A stretch of DNA of 64,000 bases from Lotus japonicus (GCF_012489685.1 NC_080042.1:82274983-82338982); one strand, 5' to 3'. Shown: positions 23,730 to 36,986, counted from the first letter of the stretch. Program-made: numbers and translations. The notes: generated by a model from the sequence alone, not told the origin.

Positions 23730-24400
23730 GTACATGACTAACACCTGTCACCTAGCTCACCGACGAAAGACGCTCGCCTACTCCAACTAATCGTCAGTAT
23801 AAAGCGATCGTTCCCGCCGCCTGTGGACTTGTGGACTTGCCGGTTTGGGTGGCTCGCCAGGACCAGTGGACTGGGCGACTAAAGATGCTTGTTTCCTTTC
23901 GCTTACGCCATGTCGGCGACGTAGTCTTCTTCTTTTTTCCTCAATCCATGTTGGCAGCTTAGATTCCAGTACACCATAGGACGCATGTAAAAGCATTTAA
24001 AAGACACACTTAGCTCTCATACTTCGAGCTCGGTGTCTTGCTGGGCGAGCCCCTAGAGGGGCGACGCCCAGGGTTTGGCCCGCCCAAGGGCGAGAGTCTG
24101 GCCTTAAGTTGGGCCTCAACTTCAGAGGCCCAATTGGCCCAATAGGTAGTACCCAAGCTCTATAAATAGGAGGTAGATATCAATTGTAAAGGACTTTTGG
24201 CTAATTTTATAAAATAGCACATGAAATTCAGCACTCTCTCTCATTCTCTTTCTCTCTCAAGCACATTCTTCCACTCTCTAGGTACTATCCCTTCCTTCAA
24301 TGTTCATTCCCAGAACACTTAGCCAAGGCCAAACTCACATATTGCTCAATAAAAAATGCTAATAAACATATTTTCAACAATTTCTTATAGGTGAGTTAAA
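23730..24400 (+). mobile_element. possible solo LTR or LTR fragment
   Basis: A GC-richer patch unlike its flanks holds short inverted phrases (GGGCGAGCCCCTAGAGGGGCG; CTTAAGTTGGGCCTCAACTT). A TATA box (TATAAATAGG at 24161-24170) follows, then a pyrimidine-rich CTCTCTC tract, with no reading frame downstream. This layout is what a retrotransposon LTR with its own promoter looks like. I could not find defined TG/CA ends, a target duplication or a second LTR, so this is only a candidate. A cryptic non-coding promoter is the alternative. Confidence 0.35.
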
Positions 24401-24803
24401 ATTCATGCACAATCCACTAAAATTATAACTGACACTTATAATTTAACGTGATCCACATAAATTTAAATTCATCAGAGATGAATGCAAGAAAAGTGTTAAA
24501 TAAAATGTTCCAAAAACATGGTTGCTTTGCTCAAATGTAAAGAAAAAACTTTAATGCACAACCTATGCTAGTGTCTTACGTTATCCGCGTCGTTTGTTGA
24601 CTTTGTAGTAGCTCACTTATCAAAATGAGACAAGGCAAGGGGATTATTTCATCATGATTGCATCATCTGCATTATTTATACATGGATCTGGTTTCCATAT
24701 CAAATGGGGGAGAACAAACACGGGAGACCCATTGCTGTTAGGCTGGATTCGTAAACTAGTATAGTAGTTCTTTATTATTATATTCATTAACTTTAACTAT
24801 TTA

Positions 24804-26298
24804 GGCTTAATCCAGTTTTTGGTCCCTAACCTTTGCCATAAATATGGCTTTAGTCCCTCGCCGGAGTAAAGGTGGGGATTGGTCCCCGGTTTTTGGCAAA
24901 ATGATTGGTTTTGGTCCTTCTGGCCGGTTAGGTCAACGCCGGAGCTCCGCCAGCTGACGTGGCCCTTGCCACGTCAATTAATGAGCCTTGTTGGAATTTT
25001 TTTTCTTTTTTCATTAAATTAAAGAGACAAAAATTAAAACATTAATTAATTATTACTAATTAACCTCTTTTCTAATTAATTAAAATCCTCACCACCGAGA
25101 TTTCTTCTTCTTCATCATCAACACCATCATCCTTCCTCATCAACAACAGGAATGGCCTCCCGGCGAATCTCAGGTCACCGCTGTTCTACCGGTACTGGTT
25201 GGACTTCCGGAGTTCCGGTGAGAAAAGGTACTCCTCTTGTGCTGTTGTTGGTAACAGTGGAATTTTGTTTAACATTAACCATGGTTGTCGGAGCACAAGG
25301 TTGGACCAGATTTGGGTATTGTGAAAATTGTAGCATTGGACTGCACTATAGTTGTGCCTTTGGAACAATAGCTTTTGATATAGACCAAAACAGAGGAAAA
25401 AAAGTGGGCAACAGAGGCACTGCGCGCAGGCAACACACAATGCTCGTACTCCCTTTCCAGCGCCGCCGCAACCTCACCCAACCACCTCCAACCCAAATCG
25501 CGACCTTCTCCTCTTCCCCATATCACATCGTCACCCCCCCCCCATTCTTCTTCCAGATCCAAATCGCGAAGCCACTGTATTTTTAGATCTGGCTGTGGTG
25601 GCTGAAGACGCGACGATGGAGCGTTGCGGTGGCTCCGATCTGGTTGTGGCCACAGTTTTGGATTGATGAAGTCGGGGTCGTGTTTTGACGATGGTTGTTG
25701 TTTTTGGTGATGTGGGTGTAGGGTTTGGTCGATTCAAGTGTTGTGGTTGTTTGAAGGTCTGGTGGTTTCTTGGATTGATGAGGCTTGAAGATGATGCAGG
25801 TCTCGTGGTTTAGTGTTTATGGAATTCATGAACTTTGTATTAATTGGTTTTGATTCTAGTTTGGTTTGATTTCAAAAATGTTTTGGATGAATGTGAAATC
25901 AAGATGAAGAATGAAGTTAAAGTGTATGTTTTTGCTTCAAGTTTGCTGAGTTAATTACTTTGGATATTTGAATATGCATCTGGTTGGGTTTTTTTCATGA
26001 TGATGATGGTTGAAGATGATGTTGATAATGATGAAGAAGATGCAATGAACGAATGATGTTTTTTTTTTTTTCTGTTTTAATTTTTTTTAAATGAAAAAGA
26101 AAAAAATCCAAGTAGACTCATTAAATGATGTGGCAATGCCACATGGGATTCCCGGAGCTCCGGCGTTGACCCAACCGGCCAGAAGGACCAAAACCAATCA
26201 TTTTGCCAAAAACCGGGGACCAATCCCCACCTTTACTCCGGCGAGGGACTAAAGCCATATTTATGGCAAAGGGTAGGGACCAAAAACTGGATTAAGCC
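24804..26298. mobile_element. MULE-like element with long TIRs and 9-bp TSD
   Basis: Near-perfect terminal inverted repeats of about 160 bases start with GGCTTAATCCAGTTTTTGGT at both ends. The element is bracketed by a perfect 9-base duplication AACTATTTA at 24795-24803 and 26299-26307. The high arm identity suggests a fairly recent insertion. The inner part is GC-richer than the surroundings and contains a 144-codon open frame (25152-25586) with no recognisable domain. Tracts such as TTCTTCTTC and poly-C look repeat-like. A captured host fragment (Pack-MULE) is possible but unproven. There is no transposase. Confidence 0.88.
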
Positions 26299-26307
26299 AA
26301 CTATTTA

Positions 26308-27465
26308 TTCAGCTGGGAATGTAGCATTTGGGGAAGGGGTTCAGGTTTTTTATTTGATTGGAACACAATTTTGGTTTCAATGGAAGGAAAGGTATAAAAA
26401 AGTACTTTTCGGTTTGGCACAAAGAATCGATGGGAAAAAAACAAAACAAAAAAAAGATGCTGGTGAATTTAGCCTGGAAAGTGACAGGTGTGACTTTATA
26501 TTAGGATTAATCAAAAAGTGTGACAATAATAGATAGTAGATAGTTGAGTTTCTAAAATTTAATCTCTGAGCCTAAATATGAAGAAAGATTTGTTCTGAGG
26601 AATTTATCCATGTAATATATCTTGAAGAATTAATCTCATGAGTGCCGACTACTGCAATATACCCAGAAGAAAAATGGGGCATTTAAGAAAGCACCGGCAA
26701 TGGCGTGGGTGCCAGTTGTTGGTGCACTACTGTCTACTACCCTGCAGTTTCAACAAATTACATCCAGCCACCTCAACTTTCCAATCCAATCATGGTATTC
26801 ACATTCCTCATGATGCATACATACAGCTCCAAAATAATAACTATACTATTATGTTGCCGGTAGCATTCTATATTCTTCATGAACTCTGTCAAACACTAGA
26901 CAAAAATGCTTTCAGATCGATCCAACGAGTGCAGTGCCACCAATTTGTTTATAAAATAGAGATGGATAAAAATCAATGGTAAAGATTGGTGATCAGCTCA
27001 GGGTTGTAAGAAAACTAGAAAAGGTTGCCCTGAGGAGAACATGGCCATAAAGTGAGCTTCCAACTTCTGTTTAGTCGGCGCCAAAAGATTGCACATCTGA
27101 ACCACTCATTGATTGGATCCAAAAAAGATACTAGTAAAATTAAGAAAAGAAATCACTCATTGATTGATGTGGGAACGCGCTACAAGTCACAACAACGATA
27201 AGATTCGATGCAGGCCAGCATCAATCAACCTTGTAATTTGCAAAATGTATAGAGTAGAAATAATTTTTTAATTAAGGTATCACACACTCGATAGCACTAC
27301 GGAAAATCGATCGTCACATTATCAATGCATTAAGCTGTTGGAGCTTTACTAATAAAAATTTTCATTCGCAAGAGTTGATGAGCATAGAGCTACTAAACCA
27401 CTTGCTTAAGGATTAAAGTGCTAAAATATGTTTGAAACTCGTACACTTTTAAGTAGTTCCTGTTT
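26308..27465. other. spacer without recognisable gene
   Basis: AT-rich. A 114-codon frame at 26638-26982 shows no known domain, and its composition looks like chance. Nothing else is supportable. Confidence 0.3.
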
Positions 27466-27746
27466 GGTTCCAGCTATGTTTTCAGTTTTTAAAAATTTTG
27501 AGAAATAAATTTTAAAAACTGTTTTCAGAAGAAGAAAACAGGTTGACTGATTGACTTACATGTTTTCCAACATTTAAAAAACTGATATCTGAAAATTAAA
27601 AACAAAAACTGAAAGCATCTTTTAGCCGTTTTATTTTTTTTAGTTTTAAAAACTGAAAATGAGAACTGTTTTCAAAAACTGAAAACAAGTCATACCAAGC
27701 AGTAAAATCTGAAAACTGCTTTGAAAACAAGAAACAAACATGCCCT
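27466..27746. mobile_element. MITE-like inverted-repeat element
   Basis: The left end carries CCTGTTTGGTTCCAGCTATG followed by TTTTCAG phrases. The right end reverse-complements to GGGCATGTTTGTTTCTTG followed by TTTTCAAAGC. The interior is full of AAAACTGAAAA-type motifs on both strands. The ends resemble hAT-type MITEs, but no clean target duplication is seen. Confidence 0.45.
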
Positions 27747-27999
27747 TAGTCTCTCTCAATAAATGTTTTCTTATACACGCACTGATCAGAGATTAAATTC
27801 TGAATTAAATAGAATTAAATATTTAAGAAGTGCAACTATCCACGGATTTGTATTAATCTTATTTTCTTAGTTAATGTTGTGCTATATTTTAAGGACATTC
27901 TATAACTGAGAAATAAAAGAAGTACATATAAAAACAATCAAACCCATTATTTTGGCGTGGTTTTTGTGCGAGAATCACTGTCGGTTCTTGGGTTCTCTG

Positions 28000-28297
28000 C
28001 CCAAACTGAAAAACTCTGAACACACTCACTTTCACAGGAACGACACCAACAATTCTTTAACAGGAAATTCAAGACCCATTTTCTTCCCTCTACACATTTT
28101 TTAATCTTTTTCCCTCAACTCTTCTGCCATTGAAGTTGACATATCAACCATTGTTAATGTTAGTTACATTCTAGTTGGTCCACTTCACAAGCCATCACAT
28201 TCACCTTCACCTCAACTTGCTTTCATAAACAAACCTCCTTCAATCCTGAAGCATTGAGCGTTCTCTGCTGCACTGTCCACTCCATTCTGCATTTCAG
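28000..28297 (+). promoter_or_regulatory. 5' leader exon of the pectin acetylesterase gene
   Basis: A donor (CATTTCAG followed by GTATAGC) at 28298 and the acceptor just before the start codon (GCACAG at 29083) define a 786-bp leader intron. This is common in highly expressed plant genes. The 5' end of the leader is not fixed by any feature I can see. Confidence 0.5.
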
Positions 28298-29084
28298 GTA
28301 TAGCTAGTTAGCTACTGTGATTCATGTTCATCCATTCTTTCTGCACATAATGCTAATAGTGAGTGAATGCGTTTGTATTTTTCATTTCGTTATTTTTTTT
28401 ATACTTTTTCTTGTTTTGATCATCTGGGAATTTGTGGGGTTGGAATAAAGTTTCTAACTTTGGGTTTTAGAATATAGGATGGGTTGTTGGGTTGGAATGG
28501 GATCAGTGATTCGTTGTGTGCTATGTAGGCCATATGTGCAGTGCAGCGTGATATGCATTTCTGTAATTTTCAGTTGAGGAAAGTGGAAACCAATGGGGCA
28601 TTGGGATTTGGGGTTAATTTGCTTGACTTGATTAAAATCAGAAGTTTCAATTTCTGAGCTAAGATTGGATTATGCATTTATTGAATTGAATTGAATTTTC
28701 AGGCATCTTATGGATGAAGCAATTCAATGGTTCTAAGATGATGATAAGAAGTTAAAGTATTTCCATTTTGCTTTGTGGAAAAGTTGTATCTGTTCATATG
28801 TGTTGATTAGGACATCAAATTCCATTAATTCCATATTTTCATTCCATATTCTATGTTCTCTTTTGCTTTTTATCTGCCAATTTGTACTTGGAAATGGGTA
28901 ATTTTTGTTCCTCCATATTAAGGGCCTGGGATCTCCATAAGATTTACAGAAGGGTTTTTCTTTTCTGAAAGGGTTTCCTTTATTATGCAATCTTATTGCT
29001 AATACTCTGTGATTTTATAAGGTGCTTTGTTTTTGCCTGATTATGCATAGCTTTATTGTTTTCTATTTGTTGGATATGCACAGA

Positions 29085-32000
29085 ATGGAGAGCACAAGAA
29101 CAGGCCAATGGTTAAACCTTCTAGCGTGCTTATTGCTATTGCTGAAGGCAGAAGCTTCATATGTACCAATTACTTTAGTCCGGAACGCGGTAGCAAAAGG
29201 AGCTGGTTAGGGATTTTTGCGAACTTTACTAATTCTGCTCTTAATCTCATGCTTGCTGTTTTTTTAATGATTGAGAAATTGAGATTCAATTTTTTTTTTT
29301 TTTGCAGTTTGTTTGGATGGTAGTCCACCAGCTTACCATTTTGATAAGGGATATGGAGCAGGGATTAACAGTTGGTTAGTTGCTTTTGAGGTGTGTCCCT
29401 TTCTACAAACTGCCATCAATAAGTTTGTATTCCTATATCATTTGATTGCAACGTGAATAAACTTTCATCCTTATCTATAAGAATAGTTACGCACATGCTA
29501 ACGTTCGTTTGCAATAGTGTCAACGGATATCCAAATATAGCCTATAACGTTCAAGAAAACATTGCTTTCGTTTTTTTGTTTAACTCCTGGACAAAATGAT
29601 TTTTTTCAAAATTTAGAGTCATCTGAAGAGTGAATCTTAAATATCAAATTTGTTCCAGTGTTCTACTTGTTTGGACAAAGCATTGAGGGTTCTCTTTGAT
29701 TAGTAATGAACTTGAATTCTACTTCATTTATCTTAGGGAGGAGGATGGTGCAACAATGTCACCACTTGCCTTGGTCGCAAGAACAACCGTTTAGGTTCAT
29801 CCAAGAAAATGGCCAACCAAATTGCCTTTTCTGGAATTTTACACAACAGGAAACAGTTTAATCCAGGTATTTCCCATTAGTCAATAGATCTTGTTTCTCC
29901 TTATGAATCCCAAGTTTTGCTTACCCTTCTAAGTTCTAATGAGTATTGTAAAATTCAGATTTCTACAATTGGAACAGAATCAAGGTTAGATATTGTGATG
30001 GGTCATCATTTACTGGTGATGTGGAAGCAGTCAATCCAGTAAGTTCTGCAAAACTCAAAGGAATTTCAAAAATTAAATATCTACAAAAACATTAGTTATT
30101 AGTACAAAGTTTCCCTATTCTCTTCTTTCAGATAAAGTTTTAACAAAATGATGTGTAAATCAGGTAACTAAATTGCATTTCAGAGGAGCAAGGATTTTTG
30201 CTGCTGTCATTGAGGATTTACTAGCAAAAGGAATGAAAAATGCTCGAAATGTATGAGACATTGATTATTTGCCAAATGCCACTCTATTGATTTCTGTTCA
30301 TTCACTCACGGAAACTTGTAACTTCAGGCTATTATCTCTGGATGTTCAGCTGGAGGATTGACTTCAGTACTGCATTGTGATCGCTTTCGAGCTCTATTAC
30401 CGAGAGGAGCTAAAGTGAAATGCCTCTCAGATGCTGGTTACTTCATCAATGCGTAAGTCCCTGTGATTTGCTTTCTGCTTAGCATTTTCATGAAAATTTA
30501 GAGTTCCTTAAATCATACCATGATTCAATATGTTACTTTTAACAGAAGGGATGTCTCTGGATCAAGTTACATTAAACAGTACTTCACTCAAGTTGTTATC
30601 ACACATGTACTCTTCCTTTCTCTAGCCATTTTCCATTTTCTGAAGTATTTGTATGTGTTGTAATCTTTTCTCACTTTTCATTTGAAAGATGTTTTCTGAA
30701 GCTTTCATTCAAGGGAGATCTAAATAAAGTTTGATTTTATTTTCTTTTTATTAGGGCTCTGCAAGGAATTTGCCTCAATCATGCACTTCAAGAATCAGTC
30801 CAGGGCTGGTAAAGTTCTGAATTATACAGTTACATCTTCCAACCTTTGCAATTCCATTTTAGGTGTTACTGATACTTCTGATTTCTGAACAATCTTGCAG
30901 TGCTTTTTCCCGCAATATTTGGTATCACAAATCACTACACCAATCTTCTTTGTAAACGCGGCATACGACTCGTGGCAGGTTAGATTATGCTGTTGCTCAG
31001 CATACATCAGTTTAATTATTTGCAAAGTGGTGATCTTTGGTTTATATATTCATATCACTAGACCTAAGATACAACCAACTAGTCTTTTTGCTGATCCCCA
31101 AGATCTCGATTTGATTCAGATAAAGAACATATTGGCGCCGGGTGTAGCTGATCCTAGTGGCCATTGGCATAGCTGCAAGATGGATATTAACAACTGCTCA
31201 CCTGATCAACTTGATCTAATGCAAGGTGAATCACTGGATCTTAGTAATTTGTATCTCATGGAAATATGCTAAACCTGAACTTAAGGAAATTCGTCAAGTT
31301 TATAATCAGAATTCAGAAATCATCCTCAGAGATATGTCCATAGTATGTCATGCCCCTCATAGGTTGTCATATCCTTCTGAAATTTCATGAAAGCTCTTAA
31401 GGGGCCTATGGAGTGTTGGTAATTCAAGTATGATGTCCGGAACACATTGGTTAAAAATGAATGAGGTGAAGAAAGTATAAGAGATGTGACCCATACACCA
31501 AATGTCTTATGGTTTTAGATGAAAGATGTGGTGTCAATCCACCTGTGTTGTTTGCTCTTAGCCCAATGTGGAGAATAGATCTTCTGGAGTTTTAGGCATC
31601 TCAGGGCCCAAAACAGAGTTCCCGACTGCACGATATTAAAGCAGTTCTATGCCTTCACTTTTTAATGCATGAGTTTATTTTCAGGCTTCAGGACAGAATT
31701 CTTAAGGGCATTGACTGTGCTAGGAAACTCTCCATCTAAAGGAATGTTCATAGACTCTTGCTATGCTCACTGCCAAACAGAAATGCAGGAGACATGGTTC
31801 ACAAGTGACTCTCCTGTGGTTAACAAGACAGTAAGAAACTGCATTATTTAAAAAAAAATCCTCTTCACCAGAAAATATAACATACCATGCTCTTTTTTAT
31901 GTTTTCTCTTGGTTTTTTTACCTTCTCTCCTTCATATCCCACTCAGCTAAGTAGCTAACTTGTCTGCTTAACATTCTGCAGACGATTGCAAAGGCTGTAG

Positions 32001-32113
32001 CAGACTGGTTTTATGAAAGAAGGCTCTTCCATCAGATAGATTGCCCTTACCCTTGCAATCCCACTTGTCACAACCGCGTTTTCGAACCCCCACAAGACCA
32101 TCCAGGAGTATAG
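29085..32113 (+). CDS. pectin acetylesterase (PAE family)
   Basis: Twelve coding exons: 29085-29205, 29308-29390, 29737-29866, 29959-30038, 30164-30250, 30328-30452, 30546-30606, 30755-30808, 30901-30978, 31120-31225, 31685-31830, 31982-32113. They total 1203 bases, a 400-residue protein of normal family length. An N-terminal secretion signal (hydrophobic LLACLLLLL, about 10 to 20) points to the apoplast. Family hallmarks are VAFEGGGWCN, GCSAGG with nucleophile Ser174, NAAYDSWQ with Asp270, and [10 protein letters not shown] with His337, forming the expected Ser-Asp-His triad. The enzyme removes acetyl esters from cell-wall pectin, altering its gelling and degradability. The ATG lies two bases into the second transcript exon. 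All junctions keep frame and nothing looks damaged. Confidence 0.95.
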
Positions 32114-32322
32114 ATTCATTTCATCAAAATCTACACATACATACATATATATTTCATCATTCTTATAAATCCATATTGATTGGTTTAGCTAGTGATTGAT
32201 TAAGGAAATATAATTTGCATTTTTTATCAAGCTATCAGAATAAGGAAAACCCGCCACTGCACTGATCTTGTGTGCTGGGCGCCATCCATCATTGTTTAAT
32301 GCCAAGGCTCCTATATTCTTTC

Positions 32323-32328
32323 AATAAA
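32323..32328 (+). terminator. polyadenylation signal of the pectin acetylesterase gene
   Basis: A canonical AATAAA lies about 210 bases after the stop codon, in AT-rich 3' flank. Inferred by position. Confidence 0.5.
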
Positions 32329-32399
32329 AATGTATATTCCATTATTGCAATTCTGTCTATACTTGATGTATAAGAGTTTTACATTTGTGTGAATGTTAG

Positions 32400-35300
32400 A
32401 AAAATGTGACAACCAAAGGAACTTCAGGTGCATCAGCTAGAAGACCCAGTTTTCCTAAACTATCAGACAAGGTGAGCTAAGTTGCATTATTCTGCAACAA
32501 ACCACTCTTTTGTACAAATGTCTCACAGCAAGAAATTGATCAATGCTTTAGATTCAAAGTGATATGCAATGGATTCATGTTCTTTTTCACAGAATTTCAA
32601 GAAGGAAAAGAATGATTAGAGTCAGAAAACTGAACAAAGACAAAAAAAAATTGATGCTATAGTATTGAGACTTGTACAATTTAATAAATTTCACATTAAT
32701 TTCAACCTCCAAGAAAGAAACTTCCATATAACTAAGAATTTTGTTTACTAATCCAATCCTCTCAAAGCTTTTGCGAGATCACATTAAATGGGTAGACATC
32801 TCCCAACAACTCTTACAAATCCTTCCCTATACACTTTATCCAAAGATTAAATATTCGACTAGTGTTTAACGAGCTTAACTATCTATCAGTTGTGTCAGAC
32901 GTTATCTTTTAAATATTAAAGTAACATAATTATTTAATATATATCTCAAAAAAGCCAATTCATCATAAACCTATGATTATCTCTCGGAATTCGAGCGTTG
33001 ATTACTGATTCGTGATTCTCCGATCTCCGTCGTTACTCGCCGCCGCGAACTGAACTCAGCATCGTCGTAATCGTAGTGTTTGGTGGTGGTAATTTGTCTC
33101 TCCGATTACCATCTCCACCCACCTCGCTTCAATCTATAACTTCGCTTTCAATTGTAGATCAATATACTCAATAACATCATGAATTGTGATCTTGAACTCT
33201 GTTTTACTTCCAGATAAACTGCATAGAGGTTTAAACTTGCATGTTTCATTTTTTTTTCCTTATTAGGCAAAATGGATTGAGCTTTTGTGCATTAGACAAG
33301 GGATCAGTGGGCTTCTATTACCTTTGGTTATTCTGGTAAGCATAAATGTGAAAAGAAAAGCTGTTGTTATTCTCTTTTTTTTATTATTAATTTGAAAATT
33401 CTGTTGATGAGTGATATTTGTATGGCTATTGCATCTTATAGGTTATCCTATAGAAGCTGATATGCTGATTAATTTTGACCAAACTGGGCCATCTGGCTTT
33501 TTTTCTACCATGTAAGTAGGATTATGAATTTATGATTTGTGAGTTATGCCTTATGATTGATTTCATGATATGGATTTTGTTTCATTGTTGTTAGAAATAT
33601 TCTTGGTACAGTTCCCAAAGCTAATAGTATACTACTATTGCTTATCTTATCTGCTTAGTAGTGTCAGTGGTTGAAGAAGTTGATGTATTTGTTTTGAGGA
33701 TTATAAAATGACGTTTGGTAAACTTCAGATTGACTTTGTTGAAGAACTTGTATATTTGTTTTTTTGGGTTTTAGTTTTTGTTATTGTGGGAATGATGGAT
33801 TTATCAATTGGGTGCTGGTAGTGCAAAACAATAAGGAATAAAAGGCTATCCTATTGATTTGAATCACTTTGTTCACTTCATAGAGACCTGCAATAAACTC
33901 CAGACAGAGAGCTCCCCAGTTGGGTCCTGTTTATTTAGTTTAAGCTTTAACTTAGCTGCGATTACTTGGCGTAAATTATTACTGCTGCATTCTGGGGGAG
34001 GGGATGTTCTGGTACTCTACTTTTGTGCTTCTTTTAAATGGCCTCTATCATAAGAAAGAATTGGTTTTGTGAAGCTTGGAAATTTTGCTGTTCAAGTTGT
34101 TAAATTTTGAAAAAATACTTGTTAGTTGCTGGATTCTCCCACTTATCTAAGTAAATGGGGCTCTAGGAGAGTTGTTCTCGGGTTCTATTACTAGTGGGAC
34201 ATATAATTGGGATGTTGATGACTGTTTCTGGTTGTGCATTGGTGAGGGGAAATAAACTAAATTCTAATGTGGACTGTATTTTTCAACGATTAGATTAAGC
34301 TACAATGAGTCTAGACTTGCTAAATGTTGATGTCAGACTCATTGAATTGTGAAGAAGCAAATAAATATGAGGTGTATTTAATTGAACGGTTCATGAATCA
34401 GAGTGTGCTTTATTCATTTGCTGCTTTATCATTTTTTCCAATGAATTTTGCATTAAGTTTCGAAAGTTATAATGTTTCCAGGTTGCATACAGATAGGGAG
34501 ATTTCTTATAATTCTAGCCTAATAGACTTTCTGGTAATGTATACCTCACTTTGTGCATCATCAGTAATTTTAGACCTCAGTGTAGTTCTCATTTTAAACT
34601 TTGATAATGGAAATTGGGAATGACAGACTTGGTGACACCAATTCACAAGAATTGGCTTGGAAGGTGCACAAAACCAGCTGGTGAAGGCGCAAATTAATGC
34701 TATCATGATTCAGCGCTGCTGCATATATCTTGCACTGTAAGCACATAATCAAAATGTCTGGTCTTACTTGCTCAATTTTAAACAGGTCTTAGTGCCAAGA
34801 AAAATGTATACAGGAGTACTAATACTTTTTATAGGATGCTAATTAATACAACTTCTTTGTCTGCTCTCTCTCTTTGCATAGTCGTTTAGTTCAACAAGTG
34901 TGGACTTCCATTGGCCTGGGCAGCTGGTGTCATTGTAGCTGTTGATCAGTTAGTTTGGTAATCAACAATAAAGGCAGAAAATCTTTATAATGATGCACCT
35001 GAAGATGTTTCTGTAGCATATAGTCACATACTAACCTAAGGGCTGGTTTCACTTTTTCTTTTTTGGTCGGTCTGTACAACTTTTAATCTGTCATGAACAT
35101 AGATCATTTTGAAGGCCCAACTTAACAATAAAATCATGACCATCATTGTGGCTCTTTGTGCTTGCCTATATTAAAAAAGAATTTTTTTTTTGATGTATGA
35201 TATGAGGCTTTCACAAGAGAGGTCACCTTACCAATGCTAATTGTTTGTCTGCTCACATGCATAAGATCAATATCCAGATCCTAAGATATGGATTCTCTTA

Positions 35301-35750
35301 TATGATATGACATTGCACGTTAAAACTTGTGTTTGTCTCTTCCTTCATAAGGGTTTCATTTATTTAATATTTACACTAGGAGGGTGGTAAATATCAAAGA
35401 TTTACATGATAATAACATGTGAATCATGTGAAACCATGTGAAACCTCAACATGGGAAAAATCCTCAAACCTCTATTATATTCTTTCATCATAAACTTCTT
35501 GTAAGATAGACTAATTATTAAACACTGTTTTAGCATCTAAACTTGGGTTAATGGGTTCATTCTTTTGAAGTGTGCCTATTTCACATTCACACCTGACACT
35601 TGCTGCTGGCACACAAGCAAATGTGAGCAAGCATCCAACAAAATTTGTAAATTTTAGAATATCAATACTCTTTAGCTGTGTCTCCCAAGTTATATGTGGT
35701 GCTCCCATCCCAACACAGGTAAAGAATCTTAAAGTCACATTGAACCGGTG
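32400..35750. other. spacer with doubtful transcript-like segments
   Basis: A CG-containing leader-like patch at about 32985-33130 is followed by segments with splice-like edges: about 33268-33332 (AG before, GTAAGC after), about 33442-33510 (TATAG before, GTAAGT after) and about 34626-34738. Joining them does not give a sustained reading frame. One short frame in the last segment (EGAQNQLVKAQINAIM) looks protein-like but is unrecognised. It may be a non-coding transcript, a decayed gene or chance. Confidence 0.25.
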
Positions 35751-35800
35751 TTACACAGTACTCAATAAAGCACAATTCATATTGCTGAATTTGACGACGA

Positions 35801-36847
35801 TCTTCGGTGGGTCAGCTTGTTTAGTGAAGCACCGTGGTTCACTCCATTTTACTGTCTTAAAATACAAAAATAACCTTTTAACAAACAGATATTCCAAAAA
35901 TACCATTTTCTCTTTTCCACCATACCTCCTCCGCCGTGTATCTTCCGGCCACCACACCATGTCCAAGCAAAGCAGTAATCTGTAATCGTGATATGTCATG
36001 GGTCCAATTTCTTTGCTGCGGACCTTGGTCCCTCTGCTCCCAACTCTTTTATTTTTTCTGGTTTTTAGATCTGTCTCATCCCTTCGATTAATGCTTTGAT
36101 TGAGATAGCTTTCCTTCGATTAATCCGGTAAACACCGTCGTCACAACTAGTTCACATCCTCCCTCTTCTTCCCCACCATGTAGCCTCCCTCCTCCGCCTA
36201 TGCACTTAGTTGTGGCCGCCGAAGATGGGATGAGAATCTGGAGATGGAGAGGATAAGAGGCCATCATCAACAACTTTTGTCGACTTCTTCTTCGCCGAAA
36301 TTAGTCCTCCGTGCTTATCACTTCCGCGACAACCATTATTGCCGGCTGCGATGCCGGAAGCGGCAAGCGAGTACAGATCTGAGCAGATTTGGAAGACAAC
36401 TACTCTCTCTGGAAACCTCAGCGATGTAAACAATGGTTGCGGAATCCCAATTGTGGTTCTGTCATTGGAGATCTTGGTGGTGTTGGTCGACATCGGGAGT
36501 TAAAAGATCTCCATCGGAAACACACGTCGCTGCTGAACTTGTTCATTGCTTGTGGCGGCGAACGTGGCAAGAGTCACTACTGGAGATAATGGCGTGAAGG
36601 GACCCAGAGATAATGACGTCATGCCGGAGAGCTTGGAGGAGGTGCTGCCGGCGAACTTCGGGTTCTAATGTCGTCGTACATGAAACTAGAAGCTTCTAGA
36701 GCGTGGAGCTATGGAGGAAAAGGACATTATTGGAAATGTCGTTTTAAAACTGATAAGATCTAAGCCATTGAAATTTTTAATAATATATCTAACGGTGTAT
36801 ATGAAAGTGAACCACCGTGGTTCATTTTTCAACTGAACCACGGAAGA
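35801..36847. mobile_element. putative DNA transposon with about 45-bp TIRs and GC-rich interior
   Basis: The left segment CACCGTGGTTCACTCC and the preceding TTCGGTGGGTCAGC align with the reverse complement of the right end (CCGTGGTTCAGTTG, then CACGGTGGTTCACTTT). The interior (about 36100-36660) is GC-rich with CCTCCGCC and TCTTCTTCG wording and several short frames on both strands. This is typical of a non-autonomous MULE or Pack-MULE. No target duplication was confirmed. Confidence 0.45.
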
Positions 36848-36986
36848 CAACACCGAATTTTTGACGCAGATTATTGAATTTGACGCCATGCTGTTGATTG
36901 GTGAAGCTGTCCATAGTTTGAACAGCAAAGACAACTCAGTGTTGTCCATCGGCGTGCAATGGCTATGCCAAAGATATAAACTTTTT

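Noticed and set aside
25152..25586. 144-codon open frame inside the long-TIR element
   Set aside because: No recognisable domain, lies wholly inside a transposon, and ends in low-complexity Pro/Phe wording. Described as cargo rather than as a gene.
26638..26982. 114-codon open frame
   Set aside because: No domain, no promoter or splice support, and composition looks random.
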